Shown: positions 1 through 5,391 of the stretch, piece by piece | How positions within the stretch are numbered: position 1 is the stretch's first letter | Layout: each line of letters opens with the position of its first letter | From: Chitinophagaceae bacterium | GTDB taxonomy: Bacteria > Bacteroidota > Bacteroidia > Chitinophagales > Chitinophagaceae | Reading direction: 5' to 3' | Assembly (NCBI GenBank): GCA_003509845.1 | Contig: DOMR01000152.1 | Span: forward strand, 1 to 6,231 | DNA length: 6,231 nucleotides | The notes under the pieces: model-generated | What the model saw: only the letters and a program-made list of their open reading frames with translations | Told to the model about the DNA's origin: nothing | Databases searched by the model: none | Position numbers and translations under genes: made by a program

Positions 1-128
1 ACCCAACTTGAAACTAAAATCATGAAGCCGACAAAGCTGGCCGCGAACAATAATTGTAAGGCAATAGGTAAGTAAGTAGTAGCGCTGTTTATTTCATTAG
101 CCGACATCAAATACAGTGGCAAATTCAT
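1..128 (-). CDS. nuoA: NADH-quinone oxidoreductase subunit A, N-terminal fragment
   Basis: This is the first 42 codons, plus two bases, of a minus-strand gene that leaves the window at position 1. The visible protein has a short polar N-terminus, then a hydrophobic stretch at about residues 19-39 (YLPIALQLLFAASFVGFMIL). This resembles the first transmembrane helix of Bacteroidota NuoA, which typically reads YLPI-x-QLL...F, followed by a small polar turn leading to a GPKR-like loop. The last residues seen (SSW, then a codon starting GT) fit the approach to that loop. NuoA is a small membrane subunit of respiratory complex I, which passes electrons from NADH to quinone and pumps ions. The start chosen is the ATG at 126-128, which leaves a sensible short leader after the promoter. 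An in-frame ATG at 105-107 is the alternative. The diagnostic later part of NuoA is outside the window, so the call rests on the first helix alone. Confidence 0.72.
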   Translation of the reverse strand, partial: MNLPLYLMSANEINSATTYLPIALQLLFAASFVGFMILVSSW

Positions 129-147
129 ACACTATGTTTTGGATTTG

Positions 148-155
148 CAAAAATA
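148..155 (-). promoter_or_regulatory. nuoA promoter, -7 element
   Basis: Read on the minus strand this is TATTTTTG, an exact match to the Bacteroidota -7 consensus TAnnTTTG. It ends 19 bases before the nuoA ATG, so transcription would start at about 140-143 and give a leader of roughly a dozen bases. The -33 element is poor: TTTC rather than TTTG at 178-181, slightly too far away. Those bases belong to the T-tract of the upstream terminator. Confidence 0.5.
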
Positions 156-182
156 CACAAAGGATAGCTCATATAACGAAAA

Positions 183-202
183 ACTCCCCATAAATGGGGA
201 GT
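183..202 (-). terminator. Rho-independent terminator of the TPR gene
   Basis: A perfect 8-bp stem (ACTCCCCA at 183-190 with TGGGGAGT at 195-202) closes a 4-base loop (TAAA on the plus strand). On the minus strand the stem runs straight into a T-tract at about 179-183 (GTTTTTCG). It lies 46 bases beyond the stop codon of the TPR gene and upstream of the nuoA promoter, which is where a minus-strand terminator is expected. It separates the TPR transcript from nuoA. The plus-strand side also has T-rich sequence (211-220), but no plus-strand gene ends here. Confidence 0.8.
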
Positions 203-248
203 AATTTTCAATTATTTTTTAACAGTGGTGCAGATCTAAATTTAGGAG

Positions 249-2012
249 TTATCCTTTTTTAATTTGCGTAGTATCAGTGGCCGCTTTTTGGCTACCACCA
301 GATTGCATTTTTTTAATGATTTCCCAGTTTTTAGTCAAACTTTCCTTGATTTTCAAGGTTTGTGGCTCCGCAGGAATAAGCTCTAAAACCTTATCACACA
401 TGGCAATTGCTTGCTCATATGCTTTGGTCTCGTTATAATACCCCATCATGGTATAAAAGTTGTTGACCATCGCCTGCTTATTTTTAGTCATATCCTTAGA
501 CAAAAACTGATTTTGTAAGGTAACAGCTTCAAAAAGCACCCCTAAATTATTTGCCGTATCCAATAATTTAGCTGCTTTCACATTAAATGAATACCCATTT
601 GGTTTATCAGGGAAGGCCGTGATATATTCCATTGAAATGGCTTTTGTAGTAGCGCCCTCCTTTGCATTTGCTGCAATACTTGCCGTTTTATAATAATACA
701 CTTCATCCTTAATCCCTCTTAGGGCTGAATAGTTCGCATACCATTTTAACTCATCGGAATACATATTAGCTTTTTCTAACATCTCATAGCCCAACTTATA
801 ATATTTAAGCTTATTTACCCTAGCGGTGTCAGCTGCAATTGCTTTTTCTAATAAAGCAGCTAAAGCAACTTGGTTGCCACTAAAACGAGATATAATCCTA
901 ACCGCTAATTCGTAATCACTAGTGACTATCTTTTCAGCAGTACTTTTACTCATGAAATTTTCAATATATGTTTTTGCTTGAACTGAATCGCCTTTACGAT
1001 CATAGTTATAGGCTAATAACACCCCTAATCTAGGTAAAGCATCAATGCCAATGGAAGCTTCTAAAGCTTTTGCTTTTTCTAATGAAGCATCAAATTGTCC
1101 AGCACGGAAAAGATAATCTGCATTAAAAATGTCTAAGGACGGATCCTTATCCGCATACTTTAAAAACAAATCCAAATTTACTTTCGCAGTCTCTGTTGCG
1201 GACTGTGTATTTAAATCTGCATAATAGGAATACAAAGCGAAATATACTGGAGGAAAAGTCGGGTCAGCAGCAATTGCTTTGCTGTAATATTCATCAAATG
1301 ACTCCCTGTTACTTTGCGTTTGATACACCCTTCCGGTTCTGTAATAAGGAAAAGCATTTTTTGGATCGCGTGATATTGCCTCTTGAAATGCAGTCACCGC
1401 TTCGCCTCCATTTTCACCACCCGCTTTCAAATAGTTAATACCTAAATTAATAAATAAATTAGGGTTTGCCATTGATTCATATGCCGAAATTGTTTCCTTT
1501 AATTTATCAATCGCATATCTGTGATCTCCTATATTGATAGGCATTTCAGCGTGTATATAACCAATGGCATTTACAATATCTTGATTTGGTTTCCCTTTAA
1601 ACTTACCTTTAGTCAGCAAAGTGGTCGTCAATGCAACTTCTAAATTTTGCTTCACTGCATTTACATCTGTTCCTTCTAATAATTGCACGTGTGACATACC
1701 TACTAATAGCCAAGGATCATTTCCTGCTGCTTGCAATGCTTGTTGATAAATAGCTTTTGCTTTTTTGATAGTAGTATCACTAGGCATGCCAGAACCTTGC
1801 TCCGCTAAAACCGCTTCTCCATACCAAAAAATATTTTCTGTATTGGTTGGATTTTTATCTAAGGCTTCTTTGAAAAAGGCCAAGGCTGACTTATTTTTTT
1901 CATAATTCAACAACTTCACCCCCTCCGCAAACGGAGAAACAGGAACAACCTGAGCATGTACACTTGACAATGCTAAAACCACACTTACTGAAAATAAAAC
2001 CAATTTTTTCAT
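249..2012 (-). CDS. exported tetratricopeptide-repeat (TPR) protein
   Basis: A 587-residue protein starting MKKLVLFSVSVV. It has a classical Sec signal peptide (lysines, a hydrophobic core, then SSVHA before Gln) and no lipobox cysteine, so it should be a soluble or loosely attached periplasmic protein. The rest is almost entirely helical TPR-like repeats. The clearest are at about residues 25-57 (ALAFFKEALDKNPTN), 186-219 (AVTAFQEAISRDPKN), 220-253 (YYSKAIAADPTFP) and 518-552 (AIAMCDKVLELIPAEP), with degenerate units between. TPR arrays bind other proteins; no catalytic motif is visible. The tail after about residue 570 is polar and probably disordered. The start is ambiguous: a GTG at 2013-2015 directly precedes the ATG at 2010-2012. 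The ATG is preferred because it gives the usual MKK signal-peptide start. The gene follows the PstS-like lipoprotein gene on the same strand after a 141-bp gap with its own possible promoter, and ends before a strong terminator. Exact function is unknown. Confidence 0.88.
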   Translation of the reverse strand: MKKLVLFSVSVVLALSSVHAQVVPVSPFAEGVKLLNYEKNKSALAFFKEALDKNPTNTENIFWYGEAVLAEQGSGMPSDTTIKKAKAIYQQALQAAGNDPWLLVGMSHVQLLEGTDVNAVKQNLEVALTTTLLTKGKFKGKPNQDIVNAIGYIHAEMPINIGDHRYAIDKLKETISAYESMANPNLFINLGINYLKAGGENGGEAVTAFQEAISRDPKNAFPYYRTGRVYQTQSNRESFDEYYSKAIAADPTFPPVYFALYSYYADLNTQSATETAKVNLDLFLKYADKDPSLDIFNADYLFRAGQFDASLEKAKALEASIGIDALPRLGVLLAYNYDRKGDSVQAKTYIENFMSKSTAEKIVTSDYELAVRIISRFSGNQVALAALLEKAIAADTARVNKLKYYKLGYEMLEKANMYSDELKWYANYSALRGIKDEVYYYKTASIAANAKEGATTKAISMEYITAFPDKPNGYSFNVKAAKLLDTANNLGVLFEAVTLQNQFLSKDMTKNKQAMVNNFYTMMGYYNETKAYEQAIAMCDKVLELIPAEPQTLKIKESLTKNWEIIKKMQSGGSQKAATDTTQIKKG

Positions 2013-2052
2013 CACTTTACTTTTTAAAAATTCTGGATCCTTAAATTTAATT

Positions 2053-2085
2053 CAAATTATAAATTCGGAAGGTGAAAATATCAAA
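2053..2085 (-). promoter_or_regulatory. possible promoter of the TPR gene
   Basis: On the minus strand, TTTG at 2082-2085 is followed after 20 bases by TATAATTTG at 2053-2061. This resembles the Bacteroidota TTTG (-33) / TAnnTTTG (-7) pair at the right spacing, except that the -7 element has one extra base. Transcription would start near 2045-2048, giving a leader of about 33-36 bases. If real, the TPR gene can be transcribed separately from the upstream lipoprotein gene. The match is imperfect and the region is AT-rich, so chance is possible. Confidence 0.35.
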
Positions 2086-2153
2086 TTTTACCTGAAATTC
2101 AACCTAAATTAATGGATAATTCTACTACAAAATGTTAGTTTTTATAAGCGGTA

Positions 2154-3056
2154 CTAATTCAGTAGCCCGTTTCTTTTTTTAAACCCCATTTTAGCGGGTA
2201 CCAAAAAGGCCCTTCTAAATATTAACTGGCCTCGTTCTAGGCTTAAAAAATTTAAAAAACCTGAACCCAAACCGGGTGAATTTTCCTTTAAAATATAATA
2301 AATTGGTAATGATAATGAATATTGCCCCCGACCAATGGTTGCTTGAGAAGGTTGGGCATACATTCCATTTTCCTCGCACAAGGTACATTCCAGCATAGCG
2401 GTTTTTACCTGCTTTTGATTTTCAACCTGCTTTGGATCGTATTTATCCCCCACCCAATTCAATCCAAGAAATCCAATGGCATTCGGATGATTTTTAATAT
2501 AGGTGATTACATCAGCAGATCCGTTGGCCCCATGCACATTTTTGCCAAACGTAGCTTGCTTTAATAAACTGTCTTTTAAAAAACGATTTATTCCGGTTAA
2601 ATTATTGCCATCCATGACTACTTCTTGTGGATCCACCCCCTTTAATTTGTCCCCTAATTGTTTTAAAGTAAATAGGGTATCCTTGGCTGATTTATGCACC
2701 AATACTGCGATCGCATTATAGGCCAAAATACCAAAAGTAGGTGCATACCCTAATTGGTTTTTAAATCCTGTTTGTTCTGATTTTTCCAACCCCCTTGTGA
2801 TAATAATCATTCGCGTACTATCATTCGTAAAGTCCTTTAAACACTCTATTTCAGACTTATAGAACACATGAATTTTCGCCTTGGGATAACTTGAATTAAA
2901 CACCTTAATTTGTTCTTCAATAATGGGTTTAAAGCTTTCTTCCACTGAAATATTAATTTCCCCTTCACTGGTAGTTTCAATGGGTGCATTAGTTGTCGAA
3001 CTGTTACAAGCGGCGAGCAAAATGATGCCCCCAAAAAGTATAAATATTTTACGCAT
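2154..3056 (-). CDS. PstS-like substrate-binding lipoprotein
   Basis: A 300-residue protein with a lipoprotein signal peptide: MRK, a hydrophobic core, and lipobox LLAAC with the lipidated cysteine at 17. It is then expected to be anchored to a membrane facing the periplasm. Residues about 34-290 look like the PstS-type periplasmic-binding fold. Recognisable segments are ISVEESFKPIIEEQI (about 36-50), MIIITRGL (83-90), ILAYNAIAVLVHK (110-122), VITYIKNHPNAIGFLGLNWVG (183-203) and GLGSGFLNFLSLERGQLIF (262-280). Typical PstS binds phosphate for the PstCAB transporter. Here the usual N-terminal glycine/serine loop and the SGT-type loop are not evident; the second is replaced by DGNNLTGINRF around 149-159. 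A CTLC pair sits at 224-227. No permease or ATPase gene is nearby. It therefore belongs to the PstS-like family, but phosphate binding is not supported by what is seen. It lies 33 bp downstream of a small membrane-protein gene, probably in the same transcript, and upstream of the TPR gene. Confidence 0.85.
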   Translation of the reverse strand: MRKIFILFGGIILLAACNSSTTNAPIETTSEGEINISVEESFKPIIEEQIKVFNSSYPKAKIHVFYKSEIECLKDFTNDSTRMIIITRGLEKSEQTGFKNQLGYAPTFGILAYNAIAVLVHKSAKDTLFTLKQLGDKLKGVDPQEVVMDGNNLTGINRFLKDSLLKQATFGKNVHGANGSADVITYIKNHPNAIGFLGLNWVGDKYDPKQVENQKQVKTAMLECTLCEENGMYAQPSQATIGRGQYSLSLPIYYILKENSPGLGSGFLNFLSLERGQLIFRRAFLVPAKMGFKKRNGLLN

Positions 3057-3089
3057 AATTGAAATTCATAAATTTAAAAAACGGACAGG

Positions 3090-3353
3090 TTAGTAATCCT
3101 TTTGAAAGCCCCGATACAACCTAAATCCACCATACAATAAACACATCCCCCCGAAAATGGTCCGAAACTCGGTATCTACATTCAACACCTGGTCTAACTT
3201 GAACCATTTAGCGCCCAACATCAACACCGCGCAGCCTAAAATGAGCGCCGCCATACTAAAATCATAGATACTTTTAAAAAGTCGGTAGGATCTTTCTGAT
3301 TTATCTCTTGAATTATTCCTGGGATTATTACTTGAATGATTAAAGTCTTCCAT
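3090..3353 (-). CDS. small two-helix membrane protein, unknown function
   Basis: An 87-residue protein. Residues 1-25 are polar and rich in Asn, Ser and Arg (MEDFNHSSNNPRNN...). There are two hydrophobic segments, about 29-49 (IYDFSMAALILGCAVLMLGA) and 64-80 (RTIFGGMCLLYGGFRLY). A short acidic stretch (about 52-62) joins them and the C-terminus is basic. No signal peptide or enzymatic motif is seen. The basic residues flanking the helices suggest both ends are cytoplasmic, with a short periplasmic loop. It is the first gene of the minus-strand block and ends 33 bp before the PstS-like lipoprotein gene, so co-transcription is likely. Upstream it is divergent from hisS across an 80-bp AT-rich gap in which I see no good minus-strand promoter match. 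The intact frame, gene-like spacing and membrane topology support a real gene. I do not recognise a named family. Confidence 0.78.
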   Translation of the reverse strand: MEDFNHSSNNPRNNSRDKSERSYRLFKSIYDFSMAALILGCAVLMLGAKWFKLDQVLNVDTEFRTIFGGMCLLYGGFRLYRGFQKDY

Positions 3354-3420
3354 ATTTTTAATTTAAAACCACAATTTAAACAATTAATATAGGATGAATT
3401 TAAAAATTTATCTTTACCTA

Positions 3421-3428
3421 TAAATTTG
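3421..3428 (+). promoter_or_regulatory. hisS promoter, -7 element
   Basis: TAAATTTG matches the Bacteroidota -7 consensus TAnnTTTG exactly and ends only 5 bases before the hisS ATG, which predicts a leaderless or nearly leaderless mRNA. TTTA at 3399-3402 is a partial -33 element at a suitable distance. A competing near-match, TATCTTTA at 3409-3416 (7 of 8), would instead give a leader of about a dozen bases. The choice between the two cannot be made from sequence alone. Confidence 0.45.
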
Positions 3429-3433
3429 ACAGC

Positions 3434-4801
3434 ATGAGCAAGCCATCTTTGCCACAAGGTACCCGTGATTTTAATGCCATAACGGTACAAAAACGCCAAT
3501 ACATTTTTCAAACCATACGTGGCGTATTTGAATCTTTTGGGTTTACACCGTTGGAAACGCCCGCCATGGAAAATTTAGACACTTTAATGGGTAAATATGG
3601 GGAAGAAGGCGATAAGCTCATTTTTAAGATTTTAAATAATGGGTTAGATAACCCGCAAAAAAAAGAACAAACACTGGAAGGCTTTGATAAAATTTTAGCA
3701 GGCAAAAGCACTACTCAAATTACGGAACGCGCATTACGATATGATTTAACGATTCCGTTTGCAAGATATGTAGCCATGAATCATGGCGCTTTAACTTTCC
3801 CTTTTAAACGTTATCAAATTCAGCCAGTATGGCGCGCAGATCGTCCACAAAAAGGTAGGTACCGTGAATTTTATCAGTGCGACGCTGATATTGTAGGAAG
3901 TGAAAGTTTATTAAATGAAGTTGATTTGGTGGCGTTATATGTTACCGCATTTGAAAAATTAAATTTACCTGTTGAAATAAAAATAAATAATCGACAAATT
4001 TTATTAGCACTTGCTGAAATTTGTGGCGGTAGCGAAAAATTGATTGACCTAACTATTGCCATTGATAAATTGGATAAAATAGGTTGGGAAAAAGTACAAG
4101 TAGAATTAAGTACCAAAGGATTTACACCTGCCCAACAAGCTACTATTCAAACCTACCTGAATATTGAAGGAAGTAATGAAGAAAAATTAAAAAAATTAGC
4201 AACGTTATTGGGTGACAACGCTGCCGGACAAACTGGTATTGCAGCATTGAATTATGTTTTAAATTATCATAACAACACGGGTATGGCCAAGCATTTGATC
4301 GCCGACTTTACTTTAGCGCGCGGCTTAAATTATTATACGGGCCTTATATTTGAAGTTAAGGCCAAAGATGCGCAAATGGGCAGTATTGGCGGTGGTGGTC
4401 GCTACAATGATTTAACAAGTTTGTTTGGTGTCCCTAATATACCTGGTGTTGGTATTAGCTTTGGTGTTGACCGTATTTATGATGTGATGGAAGAAAAAAA
4501 CTTATTTCCTGCATCCGTTGAACAAGCCACACAGGTATTGTTTTTCAATTTGGGTGAAAATGAGGCGATGCAATCCTATCAATTGATGATGGCACTTAGA
4601 AATAAAAAAATTGCTTGCGAAATTTACCCTGAGAAAAGTAAGTTTGACAAGCAATTTAAATATGCTGAGAAAAAAAATATTCCTACCATTGTTATTATTG
4701 GTAGTGATGAATTGGCGGCTAAAAACTGTACTGTTAAAAATTTAAATTCAGGACAACAAGATACAATTACATTTGAAGCGCTAATGGATTACAAATTCTA
4801 A
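3434..4801 (+). CDS. hisS: histidyl-tRNA synthetase
   Basis: A complete 455-residue class II aminoacyl-tRNA synthetase that charges tRNA-His with histidine using ATP in the cytoplasm. The N-terminus SKPSLPQGTRDF is the typical HisRS opening. The motif 1 region follows (FGFTPLETPAMENLDTL, about 35-51). Motif 2 is RYQIQPVWRADRPQKGRYREF (126-146). The HisRS-specific loop LARGLNYYTG (294-303) contains the arginine (R296) corresponding to the catalytic Arg259 of the E. coli enzyme. Motif 3 comprises GGGGRYNDL (319-327) and GVGISFGVDRI (338-348). The C-terminal anticodon-binding domain covers about 365-455 (VLFFNLGENEA, then KSKFDKQFKYAEKKNIPTIV). Length is within the usual range of 420-460. The ATG at 3434 is the natural start: it is the first codon of the conserved N-terminus and follows a promoter element at close range. 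The stop overlaps the convergent gene by 4 bp. All key motifs appear intact. Confidence 0.98.
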   Translation: MSKPSLPQGTRDFNAITVQKRQYIFQTIRGVFESFGFTPLETPAMENLDTLMGKYGEEGDKLIFKILNNGLDNPQKKEQTLEGFDKILAGKSTTQITERALRYDLTIPFARYVAMNHGALTFPFKRYQIQPVWRADRPQKGRYREFYQCDADIVGSESLLNEVDLVALYVTAFEKLNLPVEIKINNRQILLALAEICGGSEKLIDLTIAIDKLDKIGWEKVQVELSTKGFTPAQQATIQTYLNIEGSNEEKLKKLATLLGDNAAGQTGIAALNYVLNYHNNTGMAKHLIADFTLARGLNYYTGLIFEVKAKDAQMGSIGGGGRYNDLTSLFGVPNIPGVGISFGVDRIYDVMEEKNLFPASVEQATQVLFFNLGENEAMQSYQLMMALRNKKIACEIYPEKSKFDKQFKYAEKKNIPTIVIIGSDELAAKNCTVKNLNSGQQDTITFEALMDYKF

Positions 4802-5190
4802 TTATATAATTTATCTGCCCAAATTTGGTCTTCAAAATAAAAGTCTTGTTTGATTGCACTTGATGCAGCTTCTTTTTTGCCAATCAACTCCATACCTTGC
4901 ACATTGATACCAACACCTTCTACGACACTATTGCCGTCTCTTTTAAAAATCACTAACGCATCATACGCAGCTAAATAAAAAGTATCCACTCCTTTTTTCT
5001 CTAAAGGAAAAGAACCCACTGATGATGTGGAGACCAAAACTGAATCTTGAATAGTAAGTACCACTTCCGTCACGGGACTTCCTTCCGCAAATGTATATTT
5101 ACCTAGGTACTCTTTTAGTGGGCTATCCTGCGCTTGTACAGTAACAAATATTCCTAAAAACACGATACCCATCAATAACATCTTTTTCAT
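4798..5190 (-). CDS. small exported protein, possibly DUF3471-like
   Basis: A 130-residue protein with a Sec signal peptide (MKKMLLMGIVFLGIFVTVQA, likely cleaved before Gln21) and no lipobox, so it is predicted to be periplasmic or secreted. The mature part of about 110 residues has alternating beta-strand character: LKEYLGKYTF (25-34), TEVVLTIQDSVLVS (41-54), FPLEKKGVDTFYL (61-73), ALVIFKRDGNSVV (78-90) and GMELIGKKE (99-107). This order (Y-x-G-x-Y, a strand pair, L-x-x-x-x-x-D-x-F, then F-x-R-D-x-x-x-x-V) resembles the DUF3471 domain often found alone or after beta-lactamase-like domains in Bacteroidota. I infer that from pattern memory only. No catalytic residues are visible. It is convergent with hisS, sharing 4 bp at the stop codons, and has its own promoter, so it is probably a single-gene transcript. 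Function unknown. Confidence 0.85.
   Translation of the reverse strand: MKKMLLMGIVFLGIFVTVQAQDSPLKEYLGKYTFAEGSPVTEVVLTIQDSVLVSTSSVGSFPLEKKGVDTFYLAAYDALVIFKRDGNSVVEGVGINVQGMELIGKKEAASSAIKQDFYFEDQIWADKLYN
4800..4811. repeat. 12-bp palindrome at the convergent gene ends
   Basis: AATTATATAATT is a perfect 12-bp palindrome made only of A and T. It covers the last two bases of the hisS stop and the last codons of the convergent gene. With no GC pairs and no following T-tract it would be a very weak terminator hairpin. It may be a by-product of AT-rich sequence. Confidence 0.3.
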
Positions 5191-5211
5191 AATTGGTCAT
5201 TTTTTTTAATA

Positions 5212-5227
5212 ATTCAATAAATTGAAT
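5212..5227. repeat. 16-bp dyad, possible operator
   Basis: ATTCAAT and ATTGAAT are perfect 7-bp inverted repeats separated by AA. The dyad lies immediately downstream of the minus-strand -7 element at 5230-5237 and covers the predicted transcription start of the 4798-5190 gene. A repressor bound here would block that promoter. It could equally be a coincidence of AT-rich DNA, though the half-sites include C/G positions. Confidence 0.35.
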
Positions 5228-5229
5228 AC

Positions 5230-5237
5230 CAAATTTA
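5230..5237 (-). promoter_or_regulatory. promoter of the small exported protein gene, -7 element
   Basis: On the minus strand this reads TAAATTTG, an exact match to TAnnTTTG. It ends 39 bases before the ATG at 5188-5190, predicting a transcription start near 5223-5226 and a leader of about 35 bases. A TTG at 5252-5254 is closer (14 bases) than the usual -33 element, so the upstream element is weak or absent. Confidence 0.5.
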
Positions 5238-5298
5238 GGATAATTAGGATGCAATTTTGAAAAAAATGATGTTAAGTCATCAATAAATTACTGGCTAA

Positions 5299-5328
5299 AA
5301 ATCGGCCCCACTAAAATTGGGGTGATTT
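5299..5328. repeat. interrupted hairpin between divergent promoters
   Basis: AAATC (5299-5303) pairs with GATTT (5324-5328), and CCCCA (5306-5310) pairs with TGGGG (5318-5322). A small internal bulge (GG against T) separates the two stems and the loop is 7 bases. On the minus strand it is followed by a T-rich run (GATTTTTAG), but no gene on that strand ends here, so a terminator role has no obvious client. It sits upstream of the rlmN promoter, in the gap between two divergent genes. Confidence 0.4.
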
Positions 5329-5333
5329 CCGTC

Positions 5334-5371
5334 AAAAAAGCTTCAAAAAAAGAAATAAAAGGATACAAAAA
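5334..5371 (+). promoter_or_regulatory. phased A-tracts upstream of rlmN promoter
   Basis: Four A-tracts, at 5334-5339 (A6), 5345-5351 (A7), 5357-5360 (A4) and 5367-5371 (A5), have centres about 10.5-11.5 bases apart, close to one helical turn. Such phasing is known to produce intrinsic DNA bending. The array ends 8 bases before the -7 element, so it occupies the position where an UP-element or -33 element would be contacted by RNA polymerase. Confidence 0.5.
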
Positions 5372-5379
5372 CGATCAAG

Positions 5380-5387
5380 TATCTTTG
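5380..5387 (+). promoter_or_regulatory. rlmN promoter, -7 element
   Basis: TATCTTTG is an exact match to TAnnTTTG and ends just 4 bases before the rlmN ATG. The expected transcription start, about 4-7 bases after the element, falls on or next to the start codon, so the mRNA should be leaderless. No TTTG-type -33 element is present; phased A-tracts occupy that position instead. Confidence 0.6.
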
Positions 5388-5391
5388 CATT

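Noticed and set aside
769..1082. The string GCTTTTTCTAA recurs three times (near 769, 841 and 1072)
   Set aside because: On the coding strand it encodes the LEKA-type residues that recur in TPR helices, so it reflects protein repeats rather than a DNA repeat element.
1196..1438. Plus-strand open frame of 80 codons inside the TPR gene
   Set aside because: It is antisense to TPR coding sequence, with low-information composition and no independent signals.
2135..2157. Short inverted repeat TTAGT...ACTAA after the end of the lipoprotein gene
   Set aside because: Only 5 bp with a 13-base loop and no proper T-tract on the minus strand; too weak to call a terminator.
2322..2721. Two overlapping plus-strand open frames (2322-2564 and 2503-2721)
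   Set aside because: They are antisense to the PstS-like lipoprotein gene, overlap each other, and show no domain or start signal.
3354..3433. Search for a minus-strand promoter for the small membrane protein gene
   Set aside because: Only partial matches such as TAAATTG were found, so no promoter was annotated there.
3236..3511. Open frame on the minus strand of 91 codons overlapping hisS and the small membrane protein gene
   Set aside because: It starts inside hisS, crosses the divergent promoter region and overlaps the 87-residue membrane protein in another frame. It has no coherent domain or signal.
3508..4116. Two minus-strand open frames (3508-3711 and 3874-4116) within hisS
   Set aside because: Both are fully antisense to conserved hisS sequence, with no recognisable product; they are frame shadows.
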